Source: Gnetum montanum
Taxonomy: Eukaryota > Streptophyta > Gnetopsida > Gnetales > Gnetaceae
Direction of reading: 5' to 3'
Assembly: GCA_015680685.1 (NCBI GenBank)
Contig: MNCI01037998.1
Location: 1 to 47,188, forward strand
Length of the DNA stretch: 47,188 nucleotides
Shown: in pieces, positions 1-10,640 of the stretch
How the letters are laid out: each line of letters opens with the position of its first letter
How positions within the stretch are numbered: position 1 is the first letter of the stretch
Notes under the pieces: model-generated
Database searches by the model: none
Seen by the model: the letters and a program-made list of their open reading frames with translations, nothing else
Told to the model about the DNA's origin: nothing
Program-made: the position numbers and the translations under genes

Positions 1-102
1 GGCTCTTGGGTACCCTCTGAAACCCTATCTGCCATTGATGAATCCCGCCCTGCTGCACATCTTGTTACAATGCTGTACCTGGCATTTCAGCATGATCCAT
101 GA
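1..102 (+). CDS. Possible 3'-terminal exon of an unidentified gene (partial)
   Basis: Frame 1 is open from the first base to a TGA at 100-102 and gives 33 residues of balanced, protein-like composition, starting GSWVPSETLSAID and ending LYLAFQHDP. The 5' side lies outside the window, so this could be the last exon of a gene with its 3' UTR following. Frame 2 is also open for about 69 codons across the same bases, so openness alone proves nothing. I do not recognise the family. No polyadenylation signal could be tied to it with confidence. Confidence 0.22.
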   Translation, partial: GSWVPSETLSAIDESRPAAHLVTMLYLAFQHDP

Positions 103-2463
103 GGCCATGGAGAGAGGCAGGAAGATCAGAAGCATCAGGGTGGGCCATTCAAGGTTGGCTTTTTCAGGGAATTATGTTCCTGTGTATGTGTTATTTCTCA
201 CATAATACGGGACACTTCGCTCGCTCAGAGTTAGAAATTGACGGTCAAGTGTGTCGATCCAAAATCATCTTGCAGGTAATTCTAAACATTGCTCTTTAGA
301 TATGGCTTTTATGTTACATACATTTAATTCATTATATGCTTGCAAATATTTGTTCAAGGAATCATTATTTCAATATGCACAGAAGCAAAAATTTCAAACC
401 GAGAATAATGAAACTAGTACACCCGAAAACACGAAATAAAACGCTGTATTAACTTTAACCTGCTGAGAACATACTTCAATGGCAAACAAACTATATTCAA
501 AATTACATCCAGAAATACTTTTACTAATCATATAAAATTAAATGTACACCCCACTATCAGCTCGTAAATACCGGCAGAATTGACAGATGTATAGTTATTC
601 AAGATTTTTAACCTTGTTTCACGCCTAAAAACCCGAAAAACAGGCATACGGCCGTCAATTTGCAACCTTGTCCTAGTTGAAGAATGCGGCTGCGCTGTAG
701 GGAGGTTTCCGGACTATGCGGGGGACGCCATGAAGATCCCAAGACGCGAGGCGGGCAGGGACAAGAAGTTTGCAAAGCTTTCCTTATGCACTGCACCAAA
801 TAAATTTTCAATATCGACACACACCATATGGGAACATCGCTCTTCGTGAACCGTAAAAACCAGTAACAAGAACAAAGTTTTGCTTCCCTCTCTTACTCCC
901 AGACTCGCAAATACTGCCCAACATAAATATGAAGCTGAAGCTCAAAAATTTTATTATGTCATTTTATGGAAAAAGAATTATAGATTCAAACCACCGGATG
1001 CAGCAATACTTCGTCAGATTTACGGAAGAAATTGAGAAAGAAAACTTTAATTGTTGCAGCCGTAGTAACCGGCTAGTTGCATCCCGGTCAGAATTCCGGA
1101 ATCATATTAGCTATTCAGATAACAAGTTCGGTCTTTAGTTGACATGAAAGCGTTCCTTCAGGAGGCGGTTGCAGGGAGTTTAGGTTGATCGATTGGCTTT
1201 CCTTTGTCATATATACAGTCAATGAATTTGCAATCAGTCTGGCAATGTACAACGCTTCCTCCTCCTCCATGTCTTTTCATGACGACACATACACTACTAA
1301 CGCTCTCGCTTAAAATAAAGCTTATTTCTTGCACTTGGCTGGGACTGCAAGTGCAGTGAGACTGATGAGAGTATATCGTTGTGGTGTTTCGGGGAAGGTT
1401 CTACGTGTATCATCTGTAGGTATGTGCAGCAGGTACTTGCAGCAGCAGCAGCGACAGCAGAATACTATACATATCACCCAAATCACTGCAAATGTTTCGT
1501 TGCTCGCCGTAATCGGCTTAGGCCAGAAAGGTTGCCACTTACATTTTTCCTTCCGCCTCACTCAAATCACTGTTAAAGTTCCATCGCGCAGCAGAAAACA
1601 CACACACACACAGAGACGACATAAGATTACATGAAAGTCAAATTGGGATGAATATAAAAGCTACAAGCGATCCTATTTTTGAGTTTCAAGGGTCTCTGAA
1701 TCGAAGGATAAAAGAAAGCAGGTCTGGGCGTTGGCCTCCGCCGTATGATTTGAACGAGCCAAAACTAAAAAAGAAGGCATTACAGACCAAAGTTCTCAAC
1801 TCAGCCACACATTGATCAAGAAAACGACGACAATAATACATGCAGCACAAAGAATTCCTGAATTCTTGCATTCCTGCTCCCATAAAAAACACCACGCACG
1901 GACGCACGCACAGAGACACCAACGCTGATGTTTTAGAAACCAATGCTATGACCGGCTGGTTGCCTGCCTGGCCCGCCACGAATCTTAAAAACGCATTTTT
2001 GTATACATAAGAGAGCCGAGTGATAGTCAGAGGGGCCCAAATCCAAAGCATCAAGAGCGTCGTCGGAAAAGGAGCAGTCCAAGGCATTGGGCATGAAACC
2101 ATCCACGCTCAAGCTGTACATTGGGAAAGATGAAAAATATACTGGGAAACTTGCATCAAATGACGTCAGCAAAACCGAACTTTATTCCATTCAACTCACT
2201 GTTGATGCGTAAATTTTGGACACGCGAACACCTGTAAAAACTCGTTTTAGGAGACTATCGCCTAGGGCGCCTCCTGTATGGGTACGGAAACCCGGGAATA
2301 GTCTCAGCTGGAAAGGGCAATGTGACAGATCAATAATAACAGTATTTAAAACAAAATATCAAAACAAAAGCTTAAATTTGATGTAATATTTAAATACTTC
2401 AATTTAATTTAATATTTGGGACTTAAAATAGTTTGTGCAATTTGCAAAATAAATAATTTAAAG
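103..2463. other. Low-information intergenic stretch
   Basis: Only short reading frames without recognisable domains occur here. It holds a short CA microsatellite (about 1,599-1,611) and a small CAG run (about 1,436-1,458). A minus-strand frame at 2,172-1,933 starts MLTSFDASFPVYFSS and contains an acidic stretch (DDALDALDLGPSDYHS). It reads more like protein than its neighbours but is unrecognised and too short to call. The rest is AT-rich with no clear transposon signature. Confidence 0.4.
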
Positions 2464-2950
2464 TTAAATTTCATGTCTCGTTGTTGCTGATGCAAGCGGA
2501 GTGGCGAGCGGTAGGCAACGGGAGCAGCGATGCGGCAGCAGGCCAGACAGACGGGCTGCGAAAATAGTTACGCGGCAAAGGCAGCACAACGTAAGCAACG
2601 GAAGCACAGAGGGTGGTGGCGAGCGCAGAGGCCACGTGCAGTAGTGTGGGGGATGCACAGCAGAAACAGCAACACACGCAACGCGGCAGCGGAGGAGACA
2701 GTAACAGGTCTCTGTTTCGCGTGCGGTCGGGGTAGAGAAGGATGCAGCGGCGACGGTGAGGAAACCAGCAGCGTCGGTGAGGAAACCAGCAACGACAAGT
2801 GGAGAAAACCGTGCAGCAGCACACAAGAGCGACGTGGCAGCACAGCAAGCACTAGCATTCGCGTTGGCACTAAAGAAGAGGCCAAGTCCGTGTGGAATCT
2901 GAGAGCACGTGAAACAGACTATTCGGGCGCTGGCTGCGCTGGCTGAACAG
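2464..2950. other. GC-rich, CpG-retaining GCA/GCG block
   Basis: A sharply bounded island rich in GCAGC/GCGGC words in otherwise AT-rich DNA, with many CpG dinucleotides not converted to TG/CA. It contains a 21-bp direct repeat, GTCGGTGAGGAAACCAGCA, around 2,753-2,795. Several frames are open on both strands because stop codons are scarce in such sequence. The longest (2,530-2,946, plus) is Arg/Gly/Ala-rich low complexity and is not called as a gene. It could be a CpG island or a transposon end. One ambiguous base lies just downstream at 3,009. Confidence 0.45.
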
Positions 2951-3079
2951 ATGGCGGCGGGTGGCGAAAATCAGGATACTGCGGCAGACAGAACAGAAGG
3001 CACTGCAGNACTATTAAGCTTTTACTGTGCTAGCAGACCAACATGTATGCAAACCATAACAAAAAGCAGACCAAAAATA

Positions 3080-4031
3080 ACAAGACTAACTTTTCTATGC
3101 TATCCGGTATATGGCCACTCAACATGTTGTGAGATACGTTAAGCAACCTTAACTTTTCCAATTCACCAATGCTGTTTCGGAATGTTGCGGGCAAGATTAT
3201 AACAAGTCTATCAAATTGTTGTATGATATCATGTATTGATTGCTAAGTTCTAGCCCCTTTTGCCTAAAACTCATTTTCACACTAGAAGGATGGTATCCCT
3301 GTAGGAAATAAAAAATATCCAAAATAGAAAAGATTTGTAGGGCCAAATCTAATTCTGAATGTTCCATGCTGTCATTCTGAACGTGGCCCAATCCCTTTAG
3401 TTTTTCCAGATACAACTATTTATGACCATGAAAATGGTTGTTGGATAAATCGAGGACCTTCAGACAAATTCACCATCCATTCTGAAATCTCTCCTTCCAA
3501 TTGATTGTAACCTAAATTCAAGGTCTTGAGCATTATCACATCTCTTAAATATTCTGGAAGGGGACTAGTTAACTTGCTTTTTCTAAAATCCAACCACATC
3601 AAGTTCTTGCAACCAGCCAAGGATTTGGACAAGAAGCCCGAAAATGCATTAGCAAATGTAGACAAAATCCTTAGAGAAGACTAGAAAATCACATATACTT
3701 GTCCACTGAAACTATTATCTAAAAGCTGGATGCAATTGCTCAAATTCTAGATAGCCTATTTCGGAACACATTTAAATGTTTCAATTTAGTGCAACCACTT
3801 AAACTCTAGGAAAGTTTTCCAGACAATCTGTTTCACGAGACATATAAATGTTGCAATTGGTTGAGCATCCCAATTCCTTTTGGAATTGAACCATTTAATC
3901 CAATGCTAGCCAAATCTAGAAAAAGTAACTCTTTCATGCTCCCAGTGCAATCTAGAATGTGGCCTCTGAGATGAGCATTCACTTTCAACACCCACAAATT
4001 CATCATACCACACATCTCTATGGGTAACACT
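3080..4031 (-). pseudogene. LRR receptor-like protein pseudogene (C-terminal repeats)
   Basis: Minus-strand translation gives plant-type extracellular leucine-rich repeats in order: LLFLDLASIGLNGSIPKGIG and LQHLYVS (4,030-3,833), LKTLNLGYNQLEGEISEWM (3,665-3,420), then KGLELSNQYMISYNNLIDL (3,415-3,197), which matches the inter-repeat island of receptor-like proteins. After a frameshift a final repeat follows (IGELEKLRLLNVSHNMLSGH, about 3,180-3,090). Such proteins are plasma-membrane receptors for pathogen or developmental signals. The copy is broken by frameshifts and stops, has no signal peptide or transmembrane part, and its upstream end is cut by the copia LTR at 4,032. Family assignment is confident; the exact member is not. 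Confidence 0.8.
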
Positions 4032-4370
4032 TGTTAAATGTGTTTAATTGTTAAACATGCTTTTTTTGTTTGTCCTAATCTTTAGGAGTTGCTATTTTCA
4101 TTCTTTAAAGTTGAATGGTTGGTTGTTACATAAGTTGAAGGGTCAACTGTTATAGAAGTTGAAGAATTGACCGTTACAAAAGTTGAAATGTAAACCGTTA
4201 TAGAAGTTAAAAGGTTGACCATTATAGAAGTTGCTATTTTTCTCTGATATATTTGCCTATTTAAGGATCATTATCAATTGAATAAAAAAGTGAAATTCAA
4301 TTGCCTTTGTTTGCCCCTATTTTGTTATATGAGGCTAGCAATGCACATGTAAGCAGTGCACAACCTCAAA
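4032..4370 (+). repeat. 5' LTR of a Ty1/copia element
   Basis: The sequence starts TGTTAAATGTG directly against the LRR pseudogene and is followed by a primer-binding site and gag, the order expected of a 5' LTR. It holds a diverged tandem repeat of about 28 bp built on GTTATAGAAGTTGA (about 4,120-4,240), then a TATTTAA-like promoter near 4,257 and a poly-T leader. The right end near ACCTCA (about 4,370) is inferred from the primer-binding site, so that edge is uncertain by some ten bases. No 3' LTR partner is present. Confidence 0.7.
4120..4240 (+). promoter_or_regulatory. U3 tandem repeats of the copia LTR
   Basis: About four or five diverged copies of a unit containing GTTATAGAAGTTGAA and TTGACCGTTA lie directly upstream of the TATA-like TATTTAAGG. 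Repeats in this position of plant copia LTRs often act as enhancers; that role is inferred here. Confidence 0.5.
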
Positions 4371-4379
4371 GTTTGATAG

Positions 4380-4391
4380 TGGTATTGAAGC
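4380..4391 (+). other. Copia primer-binding site
   Basis: TGGTATTGAAGC just after the LTR is one or two changes away from TGGTATCAGAGC, the site complementary to initiator tRNA-Met used by plant copia elements. Confidence 0.7.
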
Positions 4392-4497
4392 TCAGTTCAA
4401 GAGGCTAGAGAGAAAGCCTAGTTCAAGAGGCTAAAAAGAAAAGCATAATAGTGCATCTAGTTTAGGAGGCTTGAGAGAAGAGAATAGTAGTGCATAA

Positions 4498-5642
4498 ATG
4501 GCTTCTAAAAATTTTGTACAACCTACCATCCCACATTTTGACCATTGAAGTGTGTTGATGGAAAATTTTTTGAAATCTAAGAAGTATTTGCAAGTTGTTC
4601 GAGATGGTGTAGTAGCACCTGTAGCTAAGGCTACACTCACAAATGAACAAAGAAAGAAGCTGGAGGGACTAAGGCTGAAAGATTTGAAGGCAAAGAATTA
4701 TTTATTTCAAACAATTAATCATTCTATCTTGAAGACTATTCTTAGCAAGAAAAACTTCCAAGAATATTTGGCATTCTCTGAAGAAGAAATATTAGGGATC
4801 TTCGAGAGTAAAGCGTGCCCAGCTTCAAGCCTTGAAAAGGGATTTTGATACTCTGCAGATGAAAGATGGAGAGTTTATTACTAGCTATTGTGCAAGGACA
4901 ATGGGGATAGCCAATAACATGTGATTTCATGGTGAGAAGATAAATGATGTAATTATTGTTGAGAAAATATTGCATTCCCTATCCCCCAAGTTTGATTATG
5001 TTGTTTGTTCAATTGAAAAATCCAAAAATGTTGATGCACTTTCCCTTGATGAACTTCAAAGTTATTTGTTAGTCCATGAACATAAGATGAATCAAAATTC
5101 AACTTTTGAAAAGCAAGCTTTAAAGGCTTCTACCTTTACTTATTCCTTAAGAGGAAGAGGTAGAGGTAGAGGAGATTGAGCCAATAGAGATGGCAACAAA
5201 CATTTCAAAGGGGATGATGATAAATTTCAAGGCAAAGGCAAAGGACAAGTTGACAAATCTAAGGTAGAATGCTTTAGATGTTATAAATACAGACACTATC
5301 ATTCTGAATGCTACACTAAATTACCCAATGACAAAGGAGAGAAATCAAATTTTGTAGAAGAGAAGGAGTCTAAGACTTTATTGATGGTGGTTCAAGTCAA
5401 CTGAGAGTCTCAATCAAATATATGATATGTGGATACTAACTGGAACAACCATATGTGTGGATGTAAGTCTTCTTTTTCTTACTTAAATGAAAATTTCCAT
5501 TCTACAATAAGTTTTGGTGACTGTTCTACTGTAAATATAATGGGAAATGGGGATATTAACATTAGAACCAAGAATGGTTTTGTAGAAACAATTTCCAATG
5601 TTTTTTATGTTCCTGATTTGAAAAGCAATTTACAAATTTAAA
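4498..5642 (+). pseudogene. Ty1/copia gag and start of pol, truncated
   Basis: The start codon opens MASKNFVQPTIPHFDH, the usual N-terminus of plant copia Gag. A UBN2-type Gag core follows (LKDLKAKNYLFQTI, SLDELQSYLLVHEHKMN), then a Gly/Arg-rich tract (RGRGRGRGD). Next comes a zinc knuckle at 5,270-5,311 reading C-F-R-C...H...C with CX2CX4HX4C spacing, and the region leading into pol (NHMCGCKSSFSYLNE, VFYVPDLKSNL). Gag packages the element RNA. Stops and frameshifts break it, and homology ends near 5,642; protease core, integrase, RT and the 3' LTR are absent. The element was inserted into the LRR pseudogene and later cut by other sequence on its right. Confidence 0.88.
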
Positions 5643-5659
5643 AATTGTCTAAAGTAGTC

Positions 5660-6560
5660 ATGCCTTAACTTGCGGGTCACAAGGCATTAGCATTTTTTAG
5701 ATTGCTTGGGCATGCATCTCATAGGTTAGTTGCACTAGTTTCGAGATGTGTTTATTTCAATATGCGAGGACATTGCAAGTTGCATTACTGTGCACTGTTT
5801 GATAGATCACATGCTATGAGACAATGCAACTTGCACTTACTCGCATTGTTGTTTCAATGTCTCTGTTTCTATTTCTGTTTACGAGGATTGTGCAAGCCAC
5901 ATTCTGTTTGCACTTTTTGAAAACTAAGTGCAAATACATTGCAACCGTGAATTTCTTCGTAGTCTATAGCCAAAACTAAATTGCAAATAGTGCAACAAAC
6001 ATGCGAGACTCCGAGTGTATTCGTAGTTTGAAAATAATAATGTGCAATGCATTGCCAAACATAGGTCATCGCAATGCACAAAACTTGCAAGGAGATGTGT
6101 GTTGTAGTGCATTGCAAAACTAAAAACGAATACTGCGAGAAAATTGCGACTTGCATGATCCTAACACTGTTTTCCCCAATGTTTCGGTTATCAACTTGCG
6201 AGTGAGGTCAAGGTCGCAAAATATCTACACTATTGCATTTCAGTAGACTACAATCCAAATGCGAGCTACATGTCTCTAGCACTATGTTCAATGCATATTC
6301 AAGAATCGATTGCGATGTCATTTTTTCTCGCAGTAATGTTTTGGTTATCAACTTGCAAGTGAGGTCAAAGTCGTAGAATACCTGCACTATTGCATTTCGG
6401 TAGACTATGATCCAAATGCGAGCTACATGTCACTAGCACTATGTTCAATGCACATTTAAGAATCGATTGCGATGTCATTTTTTCTCGCAGTGCCCTCATA
6501 GTATAGCTTGCGAGCGCTGTGAGTTACACAATGCAATTGCAGTATGTACTCTTTGACATG
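5660..6560. repeat. TGCGA/TCGCA-rich block, left copy
   Basis: Words TGCGA or TCGCA recur about eleven times within 6,120-6,510 alone, far above chance, together with TTGCA/TGCAA variants that look like CpG-decayed copies. Phrases such as GCGAGGACAT recur in the similar block at 10,205-10,640. The density resembles subterminal repeats of a DNA transposon, but no terminal inverted repeat or target duplication was identified. Short frames in it are not genes. Confidence 0.5.
6178..6491. repeat. 157-bp tandem duplication (two copies)
   Basis: Copy 1 (6,178-6,334) and copy 2 (6,335-6,491) begin AATGTTT and end TTTTTTCTCGCAGT. They differ mainly by C/T and G/A transitions, including CG to CA or TG changes. 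Confidence 0.88.
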
Positions 6561-7036
6561 GGAATAGCTTAAACAACAATAAAAACTTTCAAAAGACAAG
6601 ACAATGATTTTCTAGAAATACATGTGTAATGGAGGTTTGTCCGAAACACAACATACTATATACATATGTTATACCCATATTTTGAAGTTGTCAAGGAAAT
6701 TTATCCATATACAACTAAAAAAATCATCAAATCACATGTCCTAATCACAAAAATTAAAATACCACATCTAACAACAACATTTAAGATGCCACATTTATCA
6801 ACAACCTTGAACATAAAAATCATGCAATGGATCATTGTATTGATTATAAAAAAAGTACCAATTAGAGGCAATGTAAATACTTAAATAGCATCAAAAAGCA
6901 ATGTTAGAGACAACTATGCTACTAGAATACATAAATAGTAGTAAAAAGCAAAACACTAACATAGGCAAAATGGTCTAGGTAAATCCTGCTACATTGTTGC
7001 CTTGAGGATCATTTGAAACATTAGTCTACATGAAAT
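6561..7036. other. AT-rich spacer without a gene
   Basis: AT-rich sequence with short low-complexity frames only. No domain or repeat was recognised. Confidence 0.4.
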
Positions 7037-8420
7037 TTATCTCTGTGACAATATCATCGACCTGGGTGGGTGACTGGTTACTCCTCTCCAATTGTTCCTG
7101 ACCTTTGACTCATGGTCTAAAGTGGTCATTTGCACAAAGATGGGGATTGGAATATCCTCCATCGCTGTTGAACCAGAGGACCCATGCAATGACCTAAAAT
7201 GTTCAAATGAGTATTTACCCGGAGACTCAACATTCACAAAGAGGTGGGTAAGCCTCCTATCCACTCGTCAGAAGTGATAATCAATCTTAGACTACATGGT
7301 GTCCACACAGGCAATCATTTTGTGCTCCATTGCCTCTAAGTCTCTAAGTAGGCAAATAGTGCAGCACCTTCTTCATACTATTGTTGTTGCTGATAGCCAT
7401 GATTGATAAGTGCAATCTACATCTCCTCGTTGTGCCCATAAAAGTGATCCTAGTTAGCCTTCCTACCATTTCCTTGGACATGTGGGTTCAAAAGCTAGGT
7501 GAGATCATTAACTCATGTCCTAGGGACATGCTAGGTGTAGAATGCACACCCCAAATGCAACGGTTGATCCTCACCAAACATTTGGACCTTGCAATCATTC
7601 CCCTCAAGTTCCAAGATTTGCCAATGCTTGAAAAGAGCAAATATGACTGATGGAAAAGGCACTGTAGCAACATCTCTACTAACGATCTCCATTTGCCTCA
7701 TGATAATGTGAGGATCGTTCAACGAATAGTCTCCCTCCAAATCTAGTAGGATCATGAGGACGAAGGACATCACATGAGTGTGATGCAACATAGCTAGGAG
7801 GTTTGTGTGAATTGCCCTAATGAGAACTCTCCATCGTGGGCTGAAGTTCTTATAGGGCCATCATGTCTCATCAGTCTCCACCTCAGGCACTCTACTCAAT
7901 AGTTGTGTTTTTTTATCAAAGGTGCCAGTCACCAAATACTCCCGTTGTGGACCAAGTGCAATGTAGAGTGCCTGCCCCAAGACATGGTCTAAAAGTGTAT
8001 AGGCAGCGTCACCAATCTGGATCACCCTTGACACAGCTAATTCGTGATGCTGTGTGACATAAAACTAACGGGCCTCCTCTTGATAGTAATCATGACCTTC
8101 GATGATGATGAAATGAAGACAGCGTTCTACAAGCTTATTAAGCATGTCAAGCCAAATAAGTTGCATCAAAGCAGTGAAGTCCCATGGACTACGCAAGGGG
8201 GCTGATCTCAGCTTCATCTCCCTTTGTTGCCACTCCTCTTGTGCCAATGTCTCTTGTGCACGTCGATATGCCTCTTCCTCCTGCTCTCTATGAGCATTCC
8301 GTGTAGGAGCCTGAGAGCCTGCTTGATATCTTCCCTGTGCTTGTGTGCACTCTCATGCCTCCTACACTTTGCTAGATCTCCTCCTAGCATCTGCTGGTGA
8401 TGGTTGAGATGATGTTCCTC
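7037..8420 (-). pseudogene. Plant transposon-associated helical protein, degenerate
   Basis: Reading from 8,420 downwards gives a charged N-terminal part (HREQEEEAYRRAQETLAQEE) and then a mostly continuous frame with occasional stops. Core pieces are PWDFTALMQLIWLDMLNKL, a block around FSPRWRVLIRAIHTNLLAML and VMSFVLMILLDLEGDYSLND, and VPFPSVIFALFKHWQILELEG. The pattern (a helix ending in an aliphatic run, then D-PH-I, then PFPS-I--L) matches a domain common in plant transposon-associated proteins and seen again in the accessory ORF at 31,320. Activity unknown. It lies between the two TGCGA-rich blocks and may be cargo of the element they bound. Broken by stops and frameshifts below about 7,540. 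Confidence 0.5.
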
Positions 8421-9828
8421 TCTGAAAACACAGAAATATAATATGGCACAATTGTTTAAAATTAAATCATTGTTGAACAACTTTAATTAACGATTGACAA
8501 AATCCAGAATGGTATAAATATCAATTTCAATTCAATTTAAATCAAACTTATGGTTTTTAGTCTGCAGACAATGTGTTAGCATTTCTACATTCCATGTTTT
8601 ACAAAACATGCAACAAAACAGCTTTCATTATCTATTTCAATAGCTGTTTCAAACATTTGTTTTTGAAAGCATACCTTAACAAACAAGATACATTATAATT
8701 GTTATCCAATGAAAATGACAGCAAAATTAGGCCACTGTCTTAAGCAAGCTAAGAACAACAAACTACTCGGAACTTAAAAGGTAATAACAGGTACAGTTAT
8801 AACCTGAAAAGAAAGTTGTTACAGCACTAGATAAATGGCTCTTTTGTCATCGATGGGTGAAAAATAAAATTGCTGTTATATTTGATGCATCTAATCAATT
8901 TTCTTTCTACACAAACTAAGAGCTATTTAAGTAGGACCTTATGCTTTACCTTGAAAAGGAAACTTTTAAAACCTGAATTTGACGATCAGCGCAACCAACC
9001 CAGAGAAATAGAATAATATAAATAAACTTGTGCTCAACCATCGGCTCCAAAGTGACACTTCTTCATAAAAAAATATTTTTCCAATTAACGTATTTACAAA
9101 AAGTCCTCCAAATAAATAGAAAATCAGCAATTCGATATGGGATAAAAGGAGCCATAATAACAATTAAAAATGCACAGGTAAACAGAGTCATCGCAAAAGA
9201 AAGACTAGCTTGTACTGAATGTCTACATGAGTTTCAAACCAAAACAAGAAAACAAGTGTCACTACCCTGCTATTACAAGAGAGCTTGTTCAAGTGTACTA
9301 AACATTCCAGGGGAGTAGATTATTTTGCAAATCCAACCATGGAAACAGTTTGATGCAATCACATAAAAGTTTAGGACAAACAGTTGAAATCTACAACTAA
9401 TATGCACTACATAACAGTTTAGGACAAACAGTTGGAATCTACAACTAATATTCACTAAGCTCGAATATTACGTCGTTATCTAACAGAGATCGAGTCAATT
9501 GATACGTCGTATCAATTTGCTTTATTTTATAGGGAAGTGACACCCAAAAATAATAATCAAAGTGGCTATCAGTGGGATTATTCGGAATTCAACCATGCAA
9601 ACGGTTTGATGCAACCATACATACAGTCTGTTGAAATCACTTAAAGAAAAAACCTTGGAAACTTTGTGGGACATTAACAGCTATGTCGGTCGATGAACAG
9701 AGAAGATTCAGAGCAATTTTTCTTGGTTGGAAAGCCTATATTACACTGCACTTTTGTCTGGTCAGAACCAAACAAACCGACATAGCATACACGACCTTAA
9801 ACCATCGAACCCTACTTCATTCCTAACT
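8421..9828. other. AT-rich spacer with a 48-bp direct repeat
   Basis: No gene recognised. A 48-bp direct repeat sits at about 9,369-9,464 (GTTTAGGACAAACAGTTG in each copy, period 48). Short frames around it only reflect this repeat. Confidence 0.5.
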
Positions 9829-10233
9829 TCAAAATATTGACTTTTCAAGGTCGAAAATGTCTTTTTTATTAAAAACCAGTGAAAAGTTTTCATCAATTGA
9901 AGCCATTGCGTCCATAATAGCCAAAAAAAAAAATCTGCAATGCTGTCGCACAATGTAGTAGCGAACCCTAGCTAGAGAAAACGCAAAAAAAAATTGAATT
10001 GCGGTAGGGTTCGGCTTACACTCCCAGTCATTGCTGATCAGAAAAAACGATTTATGCGTTTGGAGGTAGAAATTTGTGCTGCTGCCTTCGTTAACCTTCT
10101 CTGCGACCTTCTGTGACGCTGCTTGTTGCTCCTCTCTGCGCTGTGAAACTGAATTCTCAGCTTGGAAACGAAAATTACGGTCGCCGTCAAAGTTTTCATT
10201 TTCTAACAATTTTAACCCGCGATGCGGCGACAT
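9829..10233 (-). CDS. Unidentified 134-codon ORF, possibly a 5' exon
   Basis: The frame starts MSPHRGLKLLENENFDGDRN, has a Gln/Glu/Ala-rich segment (RREEQQAASQKVAEKV) and becomes hydrophobic and Phe-rich towards its end, where the poly-A/T tract at 9,920-9,995 distorts composition. Only the first 60 residues look protein-like. Its start lies inside the right TGCGA-rich block, and it points towards the minus-strand pseudogene at 8,420-7,037, so it could be the first exon of the same element-borne gene. No family recognised. Confidence 0.2.
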   Translation of the reverse strand: MSPHRGLKLLENENFDGDRNFRFQAENSVSQRREEQQAASQKVAEKVNEGSSTNFYLQTHKSFFLISNDWECKPNPTAIQFFFAFSLARVRYYIVRQHCRFFFLAIMDAMASIDENFSLVFNKKDIFDLEKSIF

Positions 10234-10640
10234 GCTGCGACTCGTAGTTTAAAGATTTTCTGGCACTTTAGCGAATGTAAATTGCCATTCACATATTCTA
10301 TTGCGTATCACAACTTTCATCTTAGTTGCGTCTCGCATGTAGTTTTGCGATTTGCACATTACCAGAAAAAATGCGAGTCATATGATTTCATGCGCGACGC
10401 AGTGTCAAAAACAAAATGCGTGCCGCAATATTATGTGCCACTCGCAATCTCCACACGAAAACTGCGATAAGCATTAAATCACACTGTGGAAATTCGGTTT
10501 CTGTATTCAATTTAGTTGCGGAAGTATCCGCGTCGCATGATGTCGCATGGATTTTTTGAATTCTAGACTGCAGAGCCCTGCGATCCGCTTGATACCACAA
10601 TATATTAAGCTTTTTTAACTGCGAGGACATGATGCGAGGG
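10205..10640. repeat. TGCGA/TCGCA-rich block, right copy
   Basis: I count eleven TGCGA or TCGCA words in about 436 bases, against less than one expected. CpG is largely retained, unlike in the surrounding AT-rich sequence. It shares GCGAGGACAT and CGTAGTTT/CGTAGTCT phrases with the left block. A small inverted repeat, GAGGACATG...CATGTCCTC, lies near 10,622-10,651. It may be a transposon subterminal region or an element promoter. Confidence 0.5.

Noticed and set aside
2530-2946. 138-codon plus-strand frame and overlapping minus frames
   Set aside because: They result from GC-rich repetitive sequence with few stops. Three frames are open at once and none has a domain.
5869-6156. 95-codon minus frame in the left TGCGA block
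   Set aside because: Cys/Gln/His-rich composition follows from TTGCA-type words; no domain.
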